Source: Flagellimonas myxillae
GTDB taxonomy: Bacteria; Bacteroidota; Bacteroidia; Flavobacteriales; Flavobacteriaceae
Assembly: GCF_023502235.1 (NCBI RefSeq)
Contig: NZ_JAMFLY010000003.1
Coordinates: 124,001-188,000 of the forward strand
Direction of reading: 5' to 3'
Length of the DNA: 64,000 nucleotides
Under the pieces are notes generated by a model that worked only from the letters and a program-made list of their open reading frames with translations, was not told the DNA's origin and did no database searches. Made by a program: the position numbers and the translations under genes. This document shows positions 54,485 to 63,252 of the stretch, piece by piece. Each line of letters starts with the position of its first letter. Positions within the stretch are counted from its first letter, which is position 1.

Positions 54485-55813
54485 TTGGATCCCGAGCCCT
54501 ATTGTTTGGCATTTTTCTTAACTATCTTTAATGGTATGTTCACCGCAAAAGTGATCGTACTATTGTTTCTTTTGGCTTGTTCGGCCTTGATTTCGGGGGC
54601 TGAAGTGGCCCTGTTTGGACTTTCCCAAACCGATTTGAACGAAATGGAGGAGTCCGACAGCTCTAGGGACAAACTCATTGTTCGCTTGCTGAAAAATCCT
54701 AAAAAGCTACTTGCCACCATTTTGATTACCAACAATGCCATAAATATTGGGATTGTACTCCTGTTTAGCTCCATAGGAAATGTGATTTTTTCTAATGTGG
54801 ACCAAGTATTGTTTGGGGTGGTTTCCGTTCGGTTTTTATTGGAGGTGATCGTGGCGACCTTTTTGATCTTGATGTTCGGGGAAATTTTGCCAAAAATCTA
54901 TGCCAACCGAAACCGGGTGCAGTTTTCTCAGTTCATGTCCGTTCCCATCCGTGTGTTGAATACCTTTTTTACTCCTTTTAGCTCCCCCATGAGTTCAGCC
55001 AGTGGGTTTTTACAGGAAAAATTGGGGAGACAAAAATCCAACCTAAGCGTGGATCATTTATCCCAGGCACTGGAATTGGCATCCGAAGGGGATACCACTA
55101 AGGAAGAACAGAAGATTTTGGAGGGCATTGTTACATTCGGAAATACCGATACCAAACAGGTTATGCGGCCCCGCATCGATATTTTCGCTTTGAACGAGGA
55201 AATGAAATTTCCCGAGGTCTTGGAGGAAATCAAGAAAAATGGTTACTCCCGCATCCCGGTTTTCTCGGAAAATATGGACAATGTTTTGGGCGTTCTATAT
55301 GTGAAGGATTTATTGCCGTACATCGATAGAAAAACCTTCAATTGGATGTCCTTGATCCGGGAACCCTATTTTGTTCCAGAGAACAAAAAACTGGATGATC
55401 TATTGTTGGAGTTTCAAGACAAGAAGAATCATTTGGCCGTGGTGGTCGACGAGTATGGGGGAACATCAGGGATTGTTACCCTGGAAGACATTATTGAGGA
55501 AATTGTAGGCGATATAAGCGATGAGTTTGACGATGAGGACCTCATATTCTCAAAATTGGACGATTACAACTATGTATTTGATGGGAAGACCACGCTAAAA
55601 GATTTTTATAGAGTGGTGAAAATTGAAGATGAAGAGGATTTTGAGAACCAAAAGGGAGAATCGGAGACCATAGCTGGATTTGTGCTTGAAATCTCTGGGA
55701 GCTTCCCGAAAAGGGGAGAAAAAGTGGGATTCAAAAACTACCAATTTTTAGTGGAGAGCTTGGACAAAAAAAGGTTGAAACGTATTAAAGTAACACTGCC
55801 ACATGAGGATTAA
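54485..55813 (+). CDS. gldE: Gliding motility-associated protein GldE (CNNM/HlyC-CorC fold)
   Basis: 442 residues: a CNNM-type transmembrane domain (KVIVLLFLLACSALISGAEVALFGLSQTDLNE, LLEVIVATFLILMFGEILPKIYANR), two CBS domains (VMRPRIDIFALNEEMKF, SRIPVFSENMDNVLGVLYVKDLLPYI, AVVVDEYGGTSGIVTLEDIIEEIVGDI) and a C-terminal CorC-type domain. The TTG start (MDPEPYCLAFF) matches the usual N-terminus of GldE proteins; a later ATG exists. GldE works with GldD in the inner membrane/gliding machinery of Bacteroidota. It overlaps gldD by 11 bases. Confidence 0.94.
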   Translation: MDPEPYCLAFFLTIFNGMFTAKVIVLLFLLACSALISGAEVALFGLSQTDLNEMEESDSSRDKLIVRLLKNPKKLLATILITNNAINIGIVLLFSSIGNVIFSNVDQVLFGVVSVRFLLEVIVATFLILMFGEILPKIYANRNRVQFSQFMSVPIRVLNTFFTPFSSPMSSASGFLQEKLGRQKSNLSVDHLSQALELASEGDTTKEEQKILEGIVTFGNTDTKQVMRPRIDIFALNEEMKFPEVLEEIKKNGYSRIPVFSENMDNVLGVLYVKDLLPYIDRKTFNWMSLIREPYFVPENKKLDDLLLEFQDKKNHLAVVVDEYGGTSGIVTLEDIIEEIVGDISDEFDDEDLIFSKLDDYNYVFDGKTTLKDFYRVVKIEDEEDFENQKGESETIAGFVLEISGSFPKRGEKVGFKNYQFLVESLDKKRLKRIKVTLPHED

Positions 55814-56357
55814 GACGTTGGTTTTATTAAGCATTATGGTGCTGATCGGATGCAAGGAAGATGTAATTCCAAAGCCCCATGCCATGTTACGTTTGGAATA
55901 TCCTGAAGCGTCTTACAAATCCATGTTAAATGAATGTAGTTTTTCATTTGATCAAAATACCCTGTCTGTGATCAAGGAAGACAAGGATTGTTCCCTGGTC
56001 TTGGATTATCCATCCATGAAGGGTTCCGTTTACATCACTTACAAACCAGTTAAGGATAATCTAAAAACCCTCTTGACCGATGCCCAAAAACTGTCTTACG
56101 AGCATGTGGTAAAGGCGGATAATATTGTGGAGCAACCTTTTATAAATCCAGAGGGCAAGGTGTACGGGATGTTCTACGAAGTTAGTGGCGATGCGGCTTC
56201 CCAGTCACAGTTCTATGTCACGGACAGCACCGACCACTTTGTGACCGGGTCCCTTTATTTCTATGCCAAGCCCAATTACGATTCCATCCTTCCGGCGGCC
56301 ATGTATTTGCAACAGGACATTCGAAGGATTATGGAAACCCTCCGCTGGAAGAAATAA
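55803..56357 (+). CDS. gldD: Gliding motility lipoprotein GldD
   Basis: 184 residues with lipobox LIGC (Cys17) and the GldD-specific start EDVIPKPHAMLRLEYPEASY, then DYPSMKGSVYITYKPV and the C-terminal AMYLQQDIRRIMETLRWKK. GldD is required for gliding in Flavobacterium johnsoniae and is linked with the type IX secretion machinery. It overlaps gldE and ends three bases from the convergent lipoprotein gene. Confidence 0.95.
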   Translation: MRIKTLVLLSIMVLIGCKEDVIPKPHAMLRLEYPEASYKSMLNECSFSFDQNTLSVIKEDKDCSLVLDYPSMKGSVYITYKPVKDNLKTLLTDAQKLSYEHVVKADNIVEQPFINPEGKVYGMFYEVSGDAASQSQFYVTDSTDHFVTGSLYFYAKPNYDSILPAAMYLQQDIRRIMETLRWKK

Positions 56358-56360
56358 GAA

Positions 56361-56783
56361 CTATTCTTTACCCAGTAGTTCCTGGGCATTTTGTATGCTC
56401 GAATTAATTTGTTCTTTCAAGGCCTTTACCTTGACCTCTTCTTCGTCCAACCACTTCTGTTTTTGCTCCGTGAGTTCTTTGCCATTCAAGATTTCATCGG
56501 AATTGAACCGGTCTCCAAAACCTTTCATCCAATCCATCATGGCTGTGTGCGCAGCTTGAAGGTCACGCATGGAAGCCTCGTACTTTAGTCCCATTTCCGT
56601 CGTGTCCACTTTTGTCTTAAGCTCTCCCACTAATTTTCCAAGGGTGCTCATTTTGGGCATCACCTCGTCGTGGATGGCCATAACCTGCTCCATTTGCGAA
56701 CCGCCATCGACTGCTTTTTTATCGTCCTTGCAAGAAAGGGTTAGTCCCAAAACACATATAAGGGCACAAAGATATTTTTTCAT
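56361..56783 (-). CDS. Coiled-coil lipoprotein at end of metal-like locus
   Basis: 140 residues with a lipoprotein signal (lipobox LTLSC, Cys18) and two long helices rich in Met, Glu and Lys (MEQVMAIHDEVMPKMSTLGKLVGEL, EQKQKWLDEEEVKVKALKEQIN). Met and His occur repeatedly in the first helix (VMAIHDEVMPKM), and HTAMMDWMKGF follows, which could bind a soft metal (inference). Start ATG overlaps the PepSY gene stop (ATGA), so it belongs to the same operon. Confidence 0.82.
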   Translation of the reverse strand: MKKYLCALICVLGLTLSCKDDKKAVDGGSQMEQVMAIHDEVMPKMSTLGKLVGELKTKVDTTEMGLKYEASMRDLQAAHTAMMDWMKGFGDRFNSDEILNGKELTEQKQKWLDEEEVKVKALKEQINSSIQNAQELLGKE

Positions 56784-57517
56784 ATTGCTGACTTTTTTCT
56801 GAAAATTCTCGACGTAAAAATAAATAAAGAAAAGCCGGATAGAATGGTAAACAAGCCAAAAAATGCAAACGCACGTAGCAGATAATTGTTGAAATTATCC
56901 CTGCCTTCATAATCCATGGTGTGCAACATCCATAGAAAATCGAAGGCACGCCACTGGTTGCTTCTAAAGGTTTGGATGTCCCCATATTCGGCCGAAACGT
57001 AGATCGTGGTATTCGCGGGTTCCGCAAAATCTATCGCAAAAGCAGGTAAAGGTCTACCCCGGTATTCGTGATGCTTTCCTGCAGTGGTTAGATACTCCAC
57101 ATGGGTAACATTCGATTGCTCTTTTAGCCCATCCTTGGCAACCAAAATGGCCTCTTTTTCAGATAGGGGGGCTTTGGTTTCCCCATTGGAAGCATGGAAC
57201 AGGCGCGCCTTTTTACGGGTATCTGAATTATAAACAACCCTATATATGGGTTCGTCCAGTACGTTTATCAATTCCAGCGAAACAATGCTATCGGTAGCTT
57301 CAAAGGCCAATTGGATAAATACATCGGGCGAGACCATTCCCTGAGCTATATTCGGGAATTTTGGTTTCTCCCTAAGATGTTCTCCCCTTATTTCCTCAAT
57401 GTTGGTCCAACTAAAATAGAGTCCGCCCAAGGTCCAAAGTAAAAACTGGACGCCAAGGATTACACCGAGGTATCTGTGCCATTTTCGAGTTTGTTGTATA
57501 AGTTTTCTTTTGGTCAT
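56780..57517 (-). CDS. PepSY-domain membrane protein
   Basis: 245 residues: an N-terminal PepSY-associated transmembrane helix (RKWHRYLGVILGVQFLLWTLGGLYFSW, with conserved Trp, His and Gly), a periplasmic PepSY-like region (FIQLAFEATDSIVSLELIN..., AVLFHASNG-type segment), and a C-terminal helix after WMLHTMDYEGRDNFNNYLL. This is the PepSY_TM pattern found near iron or copper uptake genes. MTKRKL at 57517 is preferred because the upstream in-frame ATG (57541) lies inside the terminator stem. Stop overlaps the lipoprotein gene start. Confidence 0.85.
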   Translation of the reverse strand: MTKRKLIQQTRKWHRYLGVILGVQFLLWTLGGLYFSWTNIEEIRGEHLREKPKFPNIAQGMVSPDVFIQLAFEATDSIVSLELINVLDEPIYRVVYNSDTRKKARLFHASNGETKAPLSEKEAILVAKDGLKEQSNVTHVEYLTTAGKHHEYRGRPLPAFAIDFAEPANTTIYVSAEYGDIQTFRSNQWRAFDFLWMLHTMDYEGRDNFNNYLLRAFAFFGLFTILSGFSLFIFTSRIFRKKSAI

Positions 57518-57526
57518 AAATAATGG

Positions 57527-57551
57527 AAAAATGGGGTGCAATGCACCCCAT
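57527..57551 (-). terminator. Terminator or attenuator between barrel and PepSY genes
   Basis: On the minus strand ATGGGGTGC, loop ATT and GCACCCCAT (57531-57551) form a perfect 9-bp stem followed by a T-run (57527-57530). It lies between the barrel gene and the PepSY gene, so it may reduce expression of the downstream genes. Confidence 0.85.
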
Positions 57552-57559
57552 TGAAGGTA

Positions 57560-58579
57560 TTAAAAAGAATATTGTGCCCCAAGGGTGAGGGTTTCCTTGG
57601 TCTTTAACTGGATGCCATTTAAATCCTGAAGTAAGGGAGAGGCAAATTCAAATCCCAATCTGAGGTTCTTTAATCCTCCAGATGGCACATAAATGTTGAA
57701 ACCAAGGCCTCCGTTTACAAAAGTTCCGCCAGAGTTTGTGGTGTCCGCAGTAATCACCATCATGGGATTTAGGTTGGGGTCGGCCCCTTCCAGTTTGCCA
57801 GTGATCAAACCCTCCAACCTAGCGGAAAAACTAATCCAATCCGCGGCCTTTACCGCTACCCAATTGTTAAGACTGTATTTGTTCCCTAAGCGGTAATCCC
57901 TGTCATTTTTCCCGAAACGGAATATTCCCCTAAGCTGGGTTCCCCAGGATACCGATTCACCTTGACCCAAATAGGTGAGCGCTACCGAGGGGTCGAAAGT
58001 TCCGCTACCAATTTGCATGGGATAGGGTAGCTCCATCTCATTCGGTGCCGAGGCAGGGGTAACGTCACTTTCGGTGACACTTCCTGCTGGGATGGAAATG
58101 CCCAATTGCCCATGCAGGCTTTGGCGGTTCTGGTTGAAGAATCGATACATCAATGAGAGATTTACATCTCCAAATCCGCTGGATTCGGTAGTAAAGGTCC
58201 CTCCCATTCGGGTCAGGTGGTCCATTTCCATACTCAGGTAGTTGAGCATGACCATTAAGGTAAGCTTATCGCTTGGAGCGAACATAGCCCCTAACATATG
58301 CATGTTCATAGGCATTGTAGTAGGGGTCACCATGTAATTTGCCAAGGCGTTTTCGGTAGTGCTGTCGTCTGTTCCTGCCTTTAGTTCGTCCATGTTCATA
58401 TACATATATCGGTAAGAGAACATCCATTCCCCTTTTCCGTGCATATGGTCGCCCATAACTGAGATGGGAGCGTGTCCATCGGGTCGTCCGGCGGACCATT
58501 TTTGATTTTGATCATTGTTTTGTTGTGCATATAATGCAGTGGTGGCCACTAATAATAGGGCCGAAAAATAGTTTTTCAT
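57560..58579 (-). CDS. Met-rich outer-membrane barrel/transporter-type protein
   Basis: A signal peptide (MKNYFSALLLVATTALYAQ) is followed by a protein like the 'transporter' / phenol-degradation MetA barrel family (SGFGDVNLSLMYRFFNQNRQSLHGQLGISIPAGSV, terminal strand LTLGAQYSF). The N-terminal 110 residues are strikingly rich in Met and His: VMGDHMHGKGEWMFSYRYMYM, PTTMPMNMHMLGAMF, YLSMEMDHLTRMGG. Such clusters usually bind Cu(I) or similar metals. With the PepSY gene downstream and the CxxxC protein upstream, copper handling is plausible (inference). Confidence 0.86.
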   Translation of the reverse strand: MKNYFSALLLVATTALYAQQNNDQNQKWSAGRPDGHAPISVMGDHMHGKGEWMFSYRYMYMNMDELKAGTDDSTTENALANYMVTPTTMPMNMHMLGAMFAPSDKLTLMVMLNYLSMEMDHLTRMGGTFTTESSGFGDVNLSLMYRFFNQNRQSLHGQLGISIPAGSVTESDVTPASAPNEMELPYPMQIGSGTFDPSVALTYLGQGESVSWGTQLRGIFRFGKNDRDYRLGNKYSLNNWVAVKAADWISFSARLEGLITGKLEGADPNLNPMMVITADTTNSGGTFVNGGLGFNIYVPSGGLKNLRLGFEFASPLLQDLNGIQLKTKETLTLGAQYSF

Positions 58580-58649
58580 CCTTTTTAAAAATGTTGAAGT
58601 TGGGGCAAGTGAGTTCCTGCCCTAAATAAAATGTACTGTACCCGAAAAG

Positions 58650-59024
58650 CTAGATGATGGTACTTGGTGGATGAAAGTTGTTCGGAGTGAACAAATAGGT
58701 GTAATGGTTCTGATAGTCAAAATAAACCTGAGGATATGCTTTATCTTTTTTTTGGGTGTTGAAGGAAGTTAATTCAACAAACCCAATGGGATATTCTTCC
58801 ATTGCAATTTTGGGAAGATTTTGCTTTTTTTCCTCGTTTTGCTCCGAAAGGCGCTGCATCAGATAACATTTACCATTACACTGGAGCTCCGTATTTTCCT
58901 TGTTTATACAGAGGAATTCTGCAATATAATCCTCGTAGATAATATATTCTGCCAAGGGTACCACAGGTCTGGCCATGGCCAGTAGATAAAGGATAACAAA
59001 AGTGTGTGCGGCAATCCGTTTCAC
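58650..59024 (-). CDS. Small membrane protein with Cys motif CxGKC
   Basis: 124 residues from a GTG start: one N-terminal transmembrane segment (TFVILYLLAMARPVVPLAEYII) and a motif with Cys39, Cys49 and Cys53 (LCINKENTELQCNGKCYL). The CxNKxxxxLxCxGKCxL pattern recurs in small proteins near metal-related genes of Bacteroidota (recollection). A good promoter lies upstream (59046-59074). It starts the minus-strand run that continues with the Met-rich barrel 70 bases on. Confidence 0.75.
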   Translation of the reverse strand: MKRIAAHTFVILYLLAMARPVVPLAEYIIYEDYIAEFLCINKENTELQCNGKCYLMQRLSEQNEEKKQNLPKIAMEEYPIGFVELTSFNTQKKDKAYPQVYFDYQNHYTYLFTPNNFHPPSTII

Positions 59025-59045
59025 TCAATGGTCAGTTTAGAACTG

Positions 59046-59074
59046 CAAAAGTAGTGCTTAATCAGAATGAACAA
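59046..59074 (-). promoter_or_regulatory. Promoter of the metal-like locus
   Basis: On the minus strand TTG (59074-59072), an 18-base spacer and TACTTTTG (59053-59046) match the Bacteroidota consensus well; the gene start is at 59024. Confidence 0.7.
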
Positions 59075-59105
59075 AAAAAAGACGCCCCAAAATTGGGACG
59101 CCTCT
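59073..59105 (-). terminator. Terminator of the M16 peptidase operon
   Basis: On the minus strand a GC-rich stem with some G-T pairs (GAGGCGTCCC, loop AATTTT, GGGGCGTCTT) is followed by eight T. It overlaps the -33 of the next gene by two bases. Confidence 0.75.
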
Positions 59106-59128
59106 TTCCAGTCATTGTTTAAATGGGT

Positions 59129-61201
59129 TTACTCGAAATCGGAGGGAGCGACACCTTCATTTACTTTGATATCTTTCACTACAAAATCAAAAACCTGCGG
59201 CCCAAAGGTCTGTACCATTTTAAATGGGAATTTGATGCCGGAAACTTCCCGATAGTCCTCGAAGACCAAGGTGTTGTTCATGGCTTGACCCTGGACATCC
59301 TCAATGCTTACCACTTGGAGTTTTAGACCCGTCTCCGTATCATAGAAACAGTATTTTTTGTCCGTGATTTTGAGTTTATAGGCTTTTTTATCCCCGACTT
59401 GTTCCACGCCATCAATGGTAATACCTCCGGCCAACAAATAATTTAGCTCGGGGAAAGCAGCAGACTCCTCTTTTATTCGCTCTATTTCTTCAGGCGTAAG
59501 GTCTTTCCGTTGTCCTTGGGCAATGGTGTAACCCTTATCTCCATCCAAAACCTGTTTTTGAACCGAATTCCCCATAACCTTGATGTCCTGCATGAATTGG
59601 CTGCTGGTGGTCTTCTTCATTTCCAGTTCCAAGGTCATCCCTTGCATTACAGCTTCGGCGGTAAGGGCGTAGGACTCCACTCCTTCCAGTTTGGACTTTC
59701 CACCTACGGCTTCCATGTATTTCTCAAGAATGGAAGCCACCGTTAATCCCTCGGGTAAGGGAGCGGAGTAATCAGGTTTCTCTGTTTTACTGGCATTTTT
59801 GTCGTAATATAAAACGGGAACGCTCTTGCCTTTAAAGGTTACTTTTTCAAGATTTTCCATCACTTCGCTGCCCTTCCCGGTCACTACGACCCTGGCATTG
59901 TTGGTGGAAAAATACTTCTGGGCGGCTTTTTGGACATCCTCTATGGTTACTGCCTCAATCCGTTCCAAATAGGTTTTGTAAAAATCCTTTGATAATCCCT
60001 CGGTTTCAATATTTAGGGCGTAATTGGCCACGGTCTCAGGACTTTCCAGCGCCATAACAAAACTTCCTGCATATTTGGCCTTGGCGTTGGTTAGTTCCTC
60101 CGCAGTAACCGGTTCGCTCACCATTCGGTCTATCTCACTTAAAATCTGAACTACGGCACTATCCGTAACAGCATTTCGAACTTGGGCATAGGCGTTGAAC
60201 CGCATGGGGCTATACTTGTTGGCCCTGATTCCGGAATACGACCCATAGGTATATCCTTTGTCTTCTCTAAGGTTTTTGAACAATCGAGCTTGTGATCCGC
60301 CCCCTAAAATCCTATTCGCCAACAAGGCTGGTAAATAGTCTTCATCCTTCATTTGCAATTCGGTGATGTTCTGCACCGCTACTTCGGATTGTACTGCATT
60401 GGGCACATCCACAAAATTGATTTGATTGTATTGCACATCCGTGGGTTTGGCATAACTAAAGGAAGGCGGAGTGGCCTTGGACCATGGGGTAAAATGTGTG
60501 GTCACCAACTCTTTGGCCGTTTCAAAATCGACATCGCCCAAAATAACCAAATAGGCATTGGCAGGAACAAAATAAGAGCGATAATGCTGATCTACATCTG
60601 CCAAGGTGACATTATTAACCGTGGCTTCTGAAGTGATTTCCCCATGGGGGTGGCTTTTACCATACGCGAGGGCCAATTGTACCCGCGAAGCTATGGCCGA
60701 AACATCTTTTTCCTCTGATTTGATCCCGGTTATGATTCGGTCCTTTTCCTTGTCAAATTCTTCTTGTGTAAAATTTGGATTCAAAGTAGCATCTGCCATA
60801 AGTTCCAGGATTCTGGGAAAATACTTGGACAGGCAACTCGCCGAGGCACTTTGATCTCCAATACCGATACTTGCCCCAAGAAAATCGACCTCCTCATAAA
60901 AATCCTCCTTGGATATATTTTTTGATCCTTTTCCCATTAAGCTGGACGTAAGCGCCGCAACCCCGGCTTTGTCACCCTGTAGAATTGGAGGATTATCAAT
61001 GGTCAGATGTATGGAAACCCTGGGTAATTTGTGGTTCTCCACGACCATTACTTTAAGACCGTTATTAAGTTCAAAACGGGCAGGTTCCTTTAGGTTAATT
61101 TCCGGAGCAGGCCCTGGTTTGGGCTGTTTGCTTCGGTCAATTTGCGCATGGGAGATTACCATGCATAAGGATAAAACGGAAAATATGATGTACTTCTTCA
61201 T
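59129..61201 (-). CDS. M16-family peptidase-like subunit with LolA-like C-terminal domain
   Basis: 690 residues: a signal peptide (MKKYIIFSVLSLCMVISHAQ), two M16 domains (PARFELNNGLKVMVVENHKLPRVSIHLTID..., NRILGGGSQARLFKNLREDKGYTYGSYSG), and a C-terminal 190-residue beta-rich domain like LolA/outer-membrane lipoprotein-sorting proteins (YMEAVGGKSKLEGVESYALTAEAVMQGM). The HxxEH zinc motif is absent where it should be (AGVAALTSSLMGKGS), so this is the non-catalytic partner; it keeps the substrate-binding R/Y region. It starts one base after the stop of the active-subunit gene. Confidence 0.93.
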   Translation of the reverse strand: MKKYIIFSVLSLCMVISHAQIDRSKQPKPGPAPEINLKEPARFELNNGLKVMVVENHKLPRVSIHLTIDNPPILQGDKAGVAALTSSLMGKGSKNISKEDFYEEVDFLGASIGIGDQSASASCLSKYFPRILELMADATLNPNFTQEEFDKEKDRIITGIKSEEKDVSAIASRVQLALAYGKSHPHGEITSEATVNNVTLADVDQHYRSYFVPANAYLVILGDVDFETAKELVTTHFTPWSKATPPSFSYAKPTDVQYNQINFVDVPNAVQSEVAVQNITELQMKDEDYLPALLANRILGGGSQARLFKNLREDKGYTYGSYSGIRANKYSPMRFNAYAQVRNAVTDSAVVQILSEIDRMVSEPVTAEELTNAKAKYAGSFVMALESPETVANYALNIETEGLSKDFYKTYLERIEAVTIEDVQKAAQKYFSTNNARVVVTGKGSEVMENLEKVTFKGKSVPVLYYDKNASKTEKPDYSAPLPEGLTVASILEKYMEAVGGKSKLEGVESYALTAEAVMQGMTLELEMKKTTSSQFMQDIKVMGNSVQKQVLDGDKGYTIAQGQRKDLTPEEIERIKEESAAFPELNYLLAGGITIDGVEQVGDKKAYKLKITDKKYCFYDTETGLKLQVVSIEDVQGQAMNNTLVFEDYREVSGIKFPFKMVQTFGPQVFDFVVKDIKVNEGVAPSDFE

Positions 61202-61202
61202 T

Positions 61203-62531
61203 TTAATTGGCATCTTTTTGTTCTGGTAAATACTCTAGTTCCACCCTTTGGTTCACCTTCAAATACTTTTTGGCAACCTCCATGATTTCCTCACGGGTTA
61301 TGGAGCGATAAATATCGATTTCTGTATTGATCAAGTTTGTGTTGTCGCGCAGCATATAGTTTTCGGCCAATGAATTTGCTATACCAGAAATGCTACTATT
61401 GGCATTTACAAAATTGTTTTCAAACTTGTTCTGCAATTTCTGGTAATCCTTCTCTGAAATCAGCTCCGTTTGGATTTTTAGGATTTCCGCGTCAATCTCA
61501 TTTTTGATATCCTGTATGGAGTTTTCGCCCACGGGCAGTCCTCCCACAACATAACAACTGTAATCCTCCGCATCAATAGGGACCGAGAATATTTGAAGTG
61601 CGATTTTTTTCTCGTCCACCAGTTTCTTGTACAGCTTGGAACTTTCCCCATCGCTGAGATAGGTGGATATCATATTGATCACATAGGCTTCCCTTTCAGC
61701 TTGTCCAGGGGTTCTGTAGGCCAATAAAATGGCAGGGATTTGAATGTTTGGGTCGTGGTAAACCGCTTTTTTGGTGTTGACTATGGGGTCTTCGGTAACA
61801 ACATTGCGTTGGATTTCCGCCCCTTTGGGAATTGGCCCAAAATAGTCCGAAATCATTTTTTTGGTCTTCTGGGTCTCAAAATCTCCGGCTACCACCAAAA
61901 CTGCGTTGTTGGGAACATAGAAGGTTTGGTTGAAGTTTTTGAAGTCATCAAGAGTTGCACTTGATAGATGGTCCAAAGAACCAATAACCCCCCATCGATA
62001 AGGATGTTTGGTGTACAGGTTTTTTAAGAGCACTTCAAAAAAGGCTCCGTAAGGAGAATTGTCTACCCGTAATCTTCGTTCTTCCTGCACCACTTCTTTT
62101 TGGGTATCCACACCAATCTGACCAATAATAGGGTGCATCAATCGTTCCGATTCCAACCAAAGTCCGGTTTCCAGACTGTTGGATGGAAAGGTTTCGTAGT
62201 AATAAGTGCGGTCTAAAAAGGTATTGGCGTTGCCACTTCCTCCGTTAGAGCTAACTATCTTATCCCATTCACCCCGCTCAATGTTCTTTGTCCCCTCAAA
62301 CAAAAGATGTTCAAAGAAATGGGCAAAACCCGTTTTTTCTGGGTCCTCATCCTTGGATCCAACGTGGTACATTACGGCAGTGGTCACCACCGGGGCCGAA
62401 TTGTCCTGATGTAGGATCACATGCAGGCCATTGTCTAGATCGTACTCTTCAAAGGAGACTTCTTGGGCCGAAGTAATTCCTACCGCGGAAAGCATAAAAA
62501 GTCCGGACAGCACATATTGTTTCATATTCAA
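61203..62531 (-). CDS. M16-family zinc peptidase, catalytic subunit
   Basis: 442 residues with a signal peptide (MKQYVLSGLFMLSAVGITSAQ) and an intact HxxEH motif: GFAHFFEHLLFEGTKNI, with the third ligand Glu in KEVVQEERRLRVDNSPYG. The second M16 domain has GGLPVGENSIQDIKNEID. M16 pairs of an active and an inactive chain are known in periplasmic peptidases; the gene next door supplies the partner. The pair degrades peptides in the envelope. Confidence 0.95.
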   Translation of the reverse strand: MNMKQYVLSGLFMLSAVGITSAQEVSFEEYDLDNGLHVILHQDNSAPVVTTAVMYHVGSKDEDPEKTGFAHFFEHLLFEGTKNIERGEWDKIVSSNGGSGNANTFLDRTYYYETFPSNSLETGLWLESERLMHPIIGQIGVDTQKEVVQEERRLRVDNSPYGAFFEVLLKNLYTKHPYRWGVIGSLDHLSSATLDDFKNFNQTFYVPNNAVLVVAGDFETQKTKKMISDYFGPIPKGAEIQRNVVTEDPIVNTKKAVYHDPNIQIPAILLAYRTPGQAEREAYVINMISTYLSDGESSKLYKKLVDEKKIALQIFSVPIDAEDYSCYVVGGLPVGENSIQDIKNEIDAEILKIQTELISEKDYQKLQNKFENNFVNANSSISGIANSLAENYMLRDNTNLINTEIDIYRSITREEIMEVAKKYLKVNQRVELEYLPEQKDAN

Positions 62532-62702
62532 AATTTTTATGATGTATTAATAGAATTAGTGCAGAATTTAAGATTGATGTTACACTAAATATAGGTTAAA
62601 ATTTGTGAGATTTATCGAATTTTAAAGGAGTCTTTTACAAGAATTTGTGGCATAATTCGTCAACATTCAGTAAATTAAGGATTCACCTGAAAATTTGGCA
62701 AA

Positions 62703-63149
62703 ATGAAAAATCTCACTCTTCCTATTCGCTTTGGAATTGTTACCAGTGCTTGTCTGATGGCGTACTTCCTCATTTTGGCCCTTATGGGAAAGCACACTAA
62801 TGTGTTCTATAGCCTTTTTAATGGGGTAATCACGGGTTTTGGGATTTATGAGACCATTAAGTACACCAAGCTCAGGGAAGGGTCGGAGTTTAGTTATGGC
62901 AAGGGGTTTATGGCCGGGGTGACCACTGGTTTTATAGCTACCTTGTTATTCACCATTTTTTTCGCTTTGTACGCTACAGAGTTGAGCAGTACGTTTTTAA
63001 GTGAGCTCTCCGACGTTTGGGCCAAGGATTACAGCAATTTCGAGGGAATTGTATTCTTCACCGTGGCCATTATGGGTTTCGCCACTACCTTGGTTTTGAC
63101 CTTGTCTTTTATGCAACTCTTCAAAACATCCAACAATCTCAAAAAATAA
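62703..63149 (+). CDS. DUF4199 membrane protein
   Basis: 148 residues with four transmembrane segments (IRFGIVTSACLMAYFLILALMG, FYSLFNGVITGFGIYETI, FMAGVTTGFIATLLFTIFFALYA, IVFFTVAIMGFATTLVLTLSFM) and the DUF4199 pattern IKYTKLREGSEFSYGKGFMAG. Function unknown; the family is common in Bacteroidota. Monocistronic, 103 bases before rplU. Confidence 0.88.
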   Translation: MKNLTLPIRFGIVTSACLMAYFLILALMGKHTNVFYSLFNGVITGFGIYETIKYTKLREGSEFSYGKGFMAGVTTGFIATLLFTIFFALYATELSSTFLSELSDVWAKDYSNFEGIVFFTVAIMGFATTLVLTLSFMQLFKTSNNLKK

Positions 63150-63172
63150 TTGCCGAAATGCCCTAAGAATAC

Positions 63173-63202
63173 TTGTAGATTAAGGATTTAGGAGTATATT
63201 TG
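63173..63202 (+). promoter_or_regulatory. Promoter of rplU-rpmA
   Basis: TTG at 63173-63175, a 19-base spacer and TATATTTG at 63195-63202 match the Bacteroidota consensus; a leader of about 45 bases precedes rplU. Confidence 0.75.
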
Positions 63203-63252
63203 CACCCGCTAATTTTAGCAACGCGAAAGTAAAATAATCTAATTAACGCATT

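Noticed and set aside
57518..57541. Upstream ATG at 57541 for the PepSY protein
   Set aside because: It lies inside a strong terminator stem and adds residues not expected before the conserved RKWHRYLG helix.
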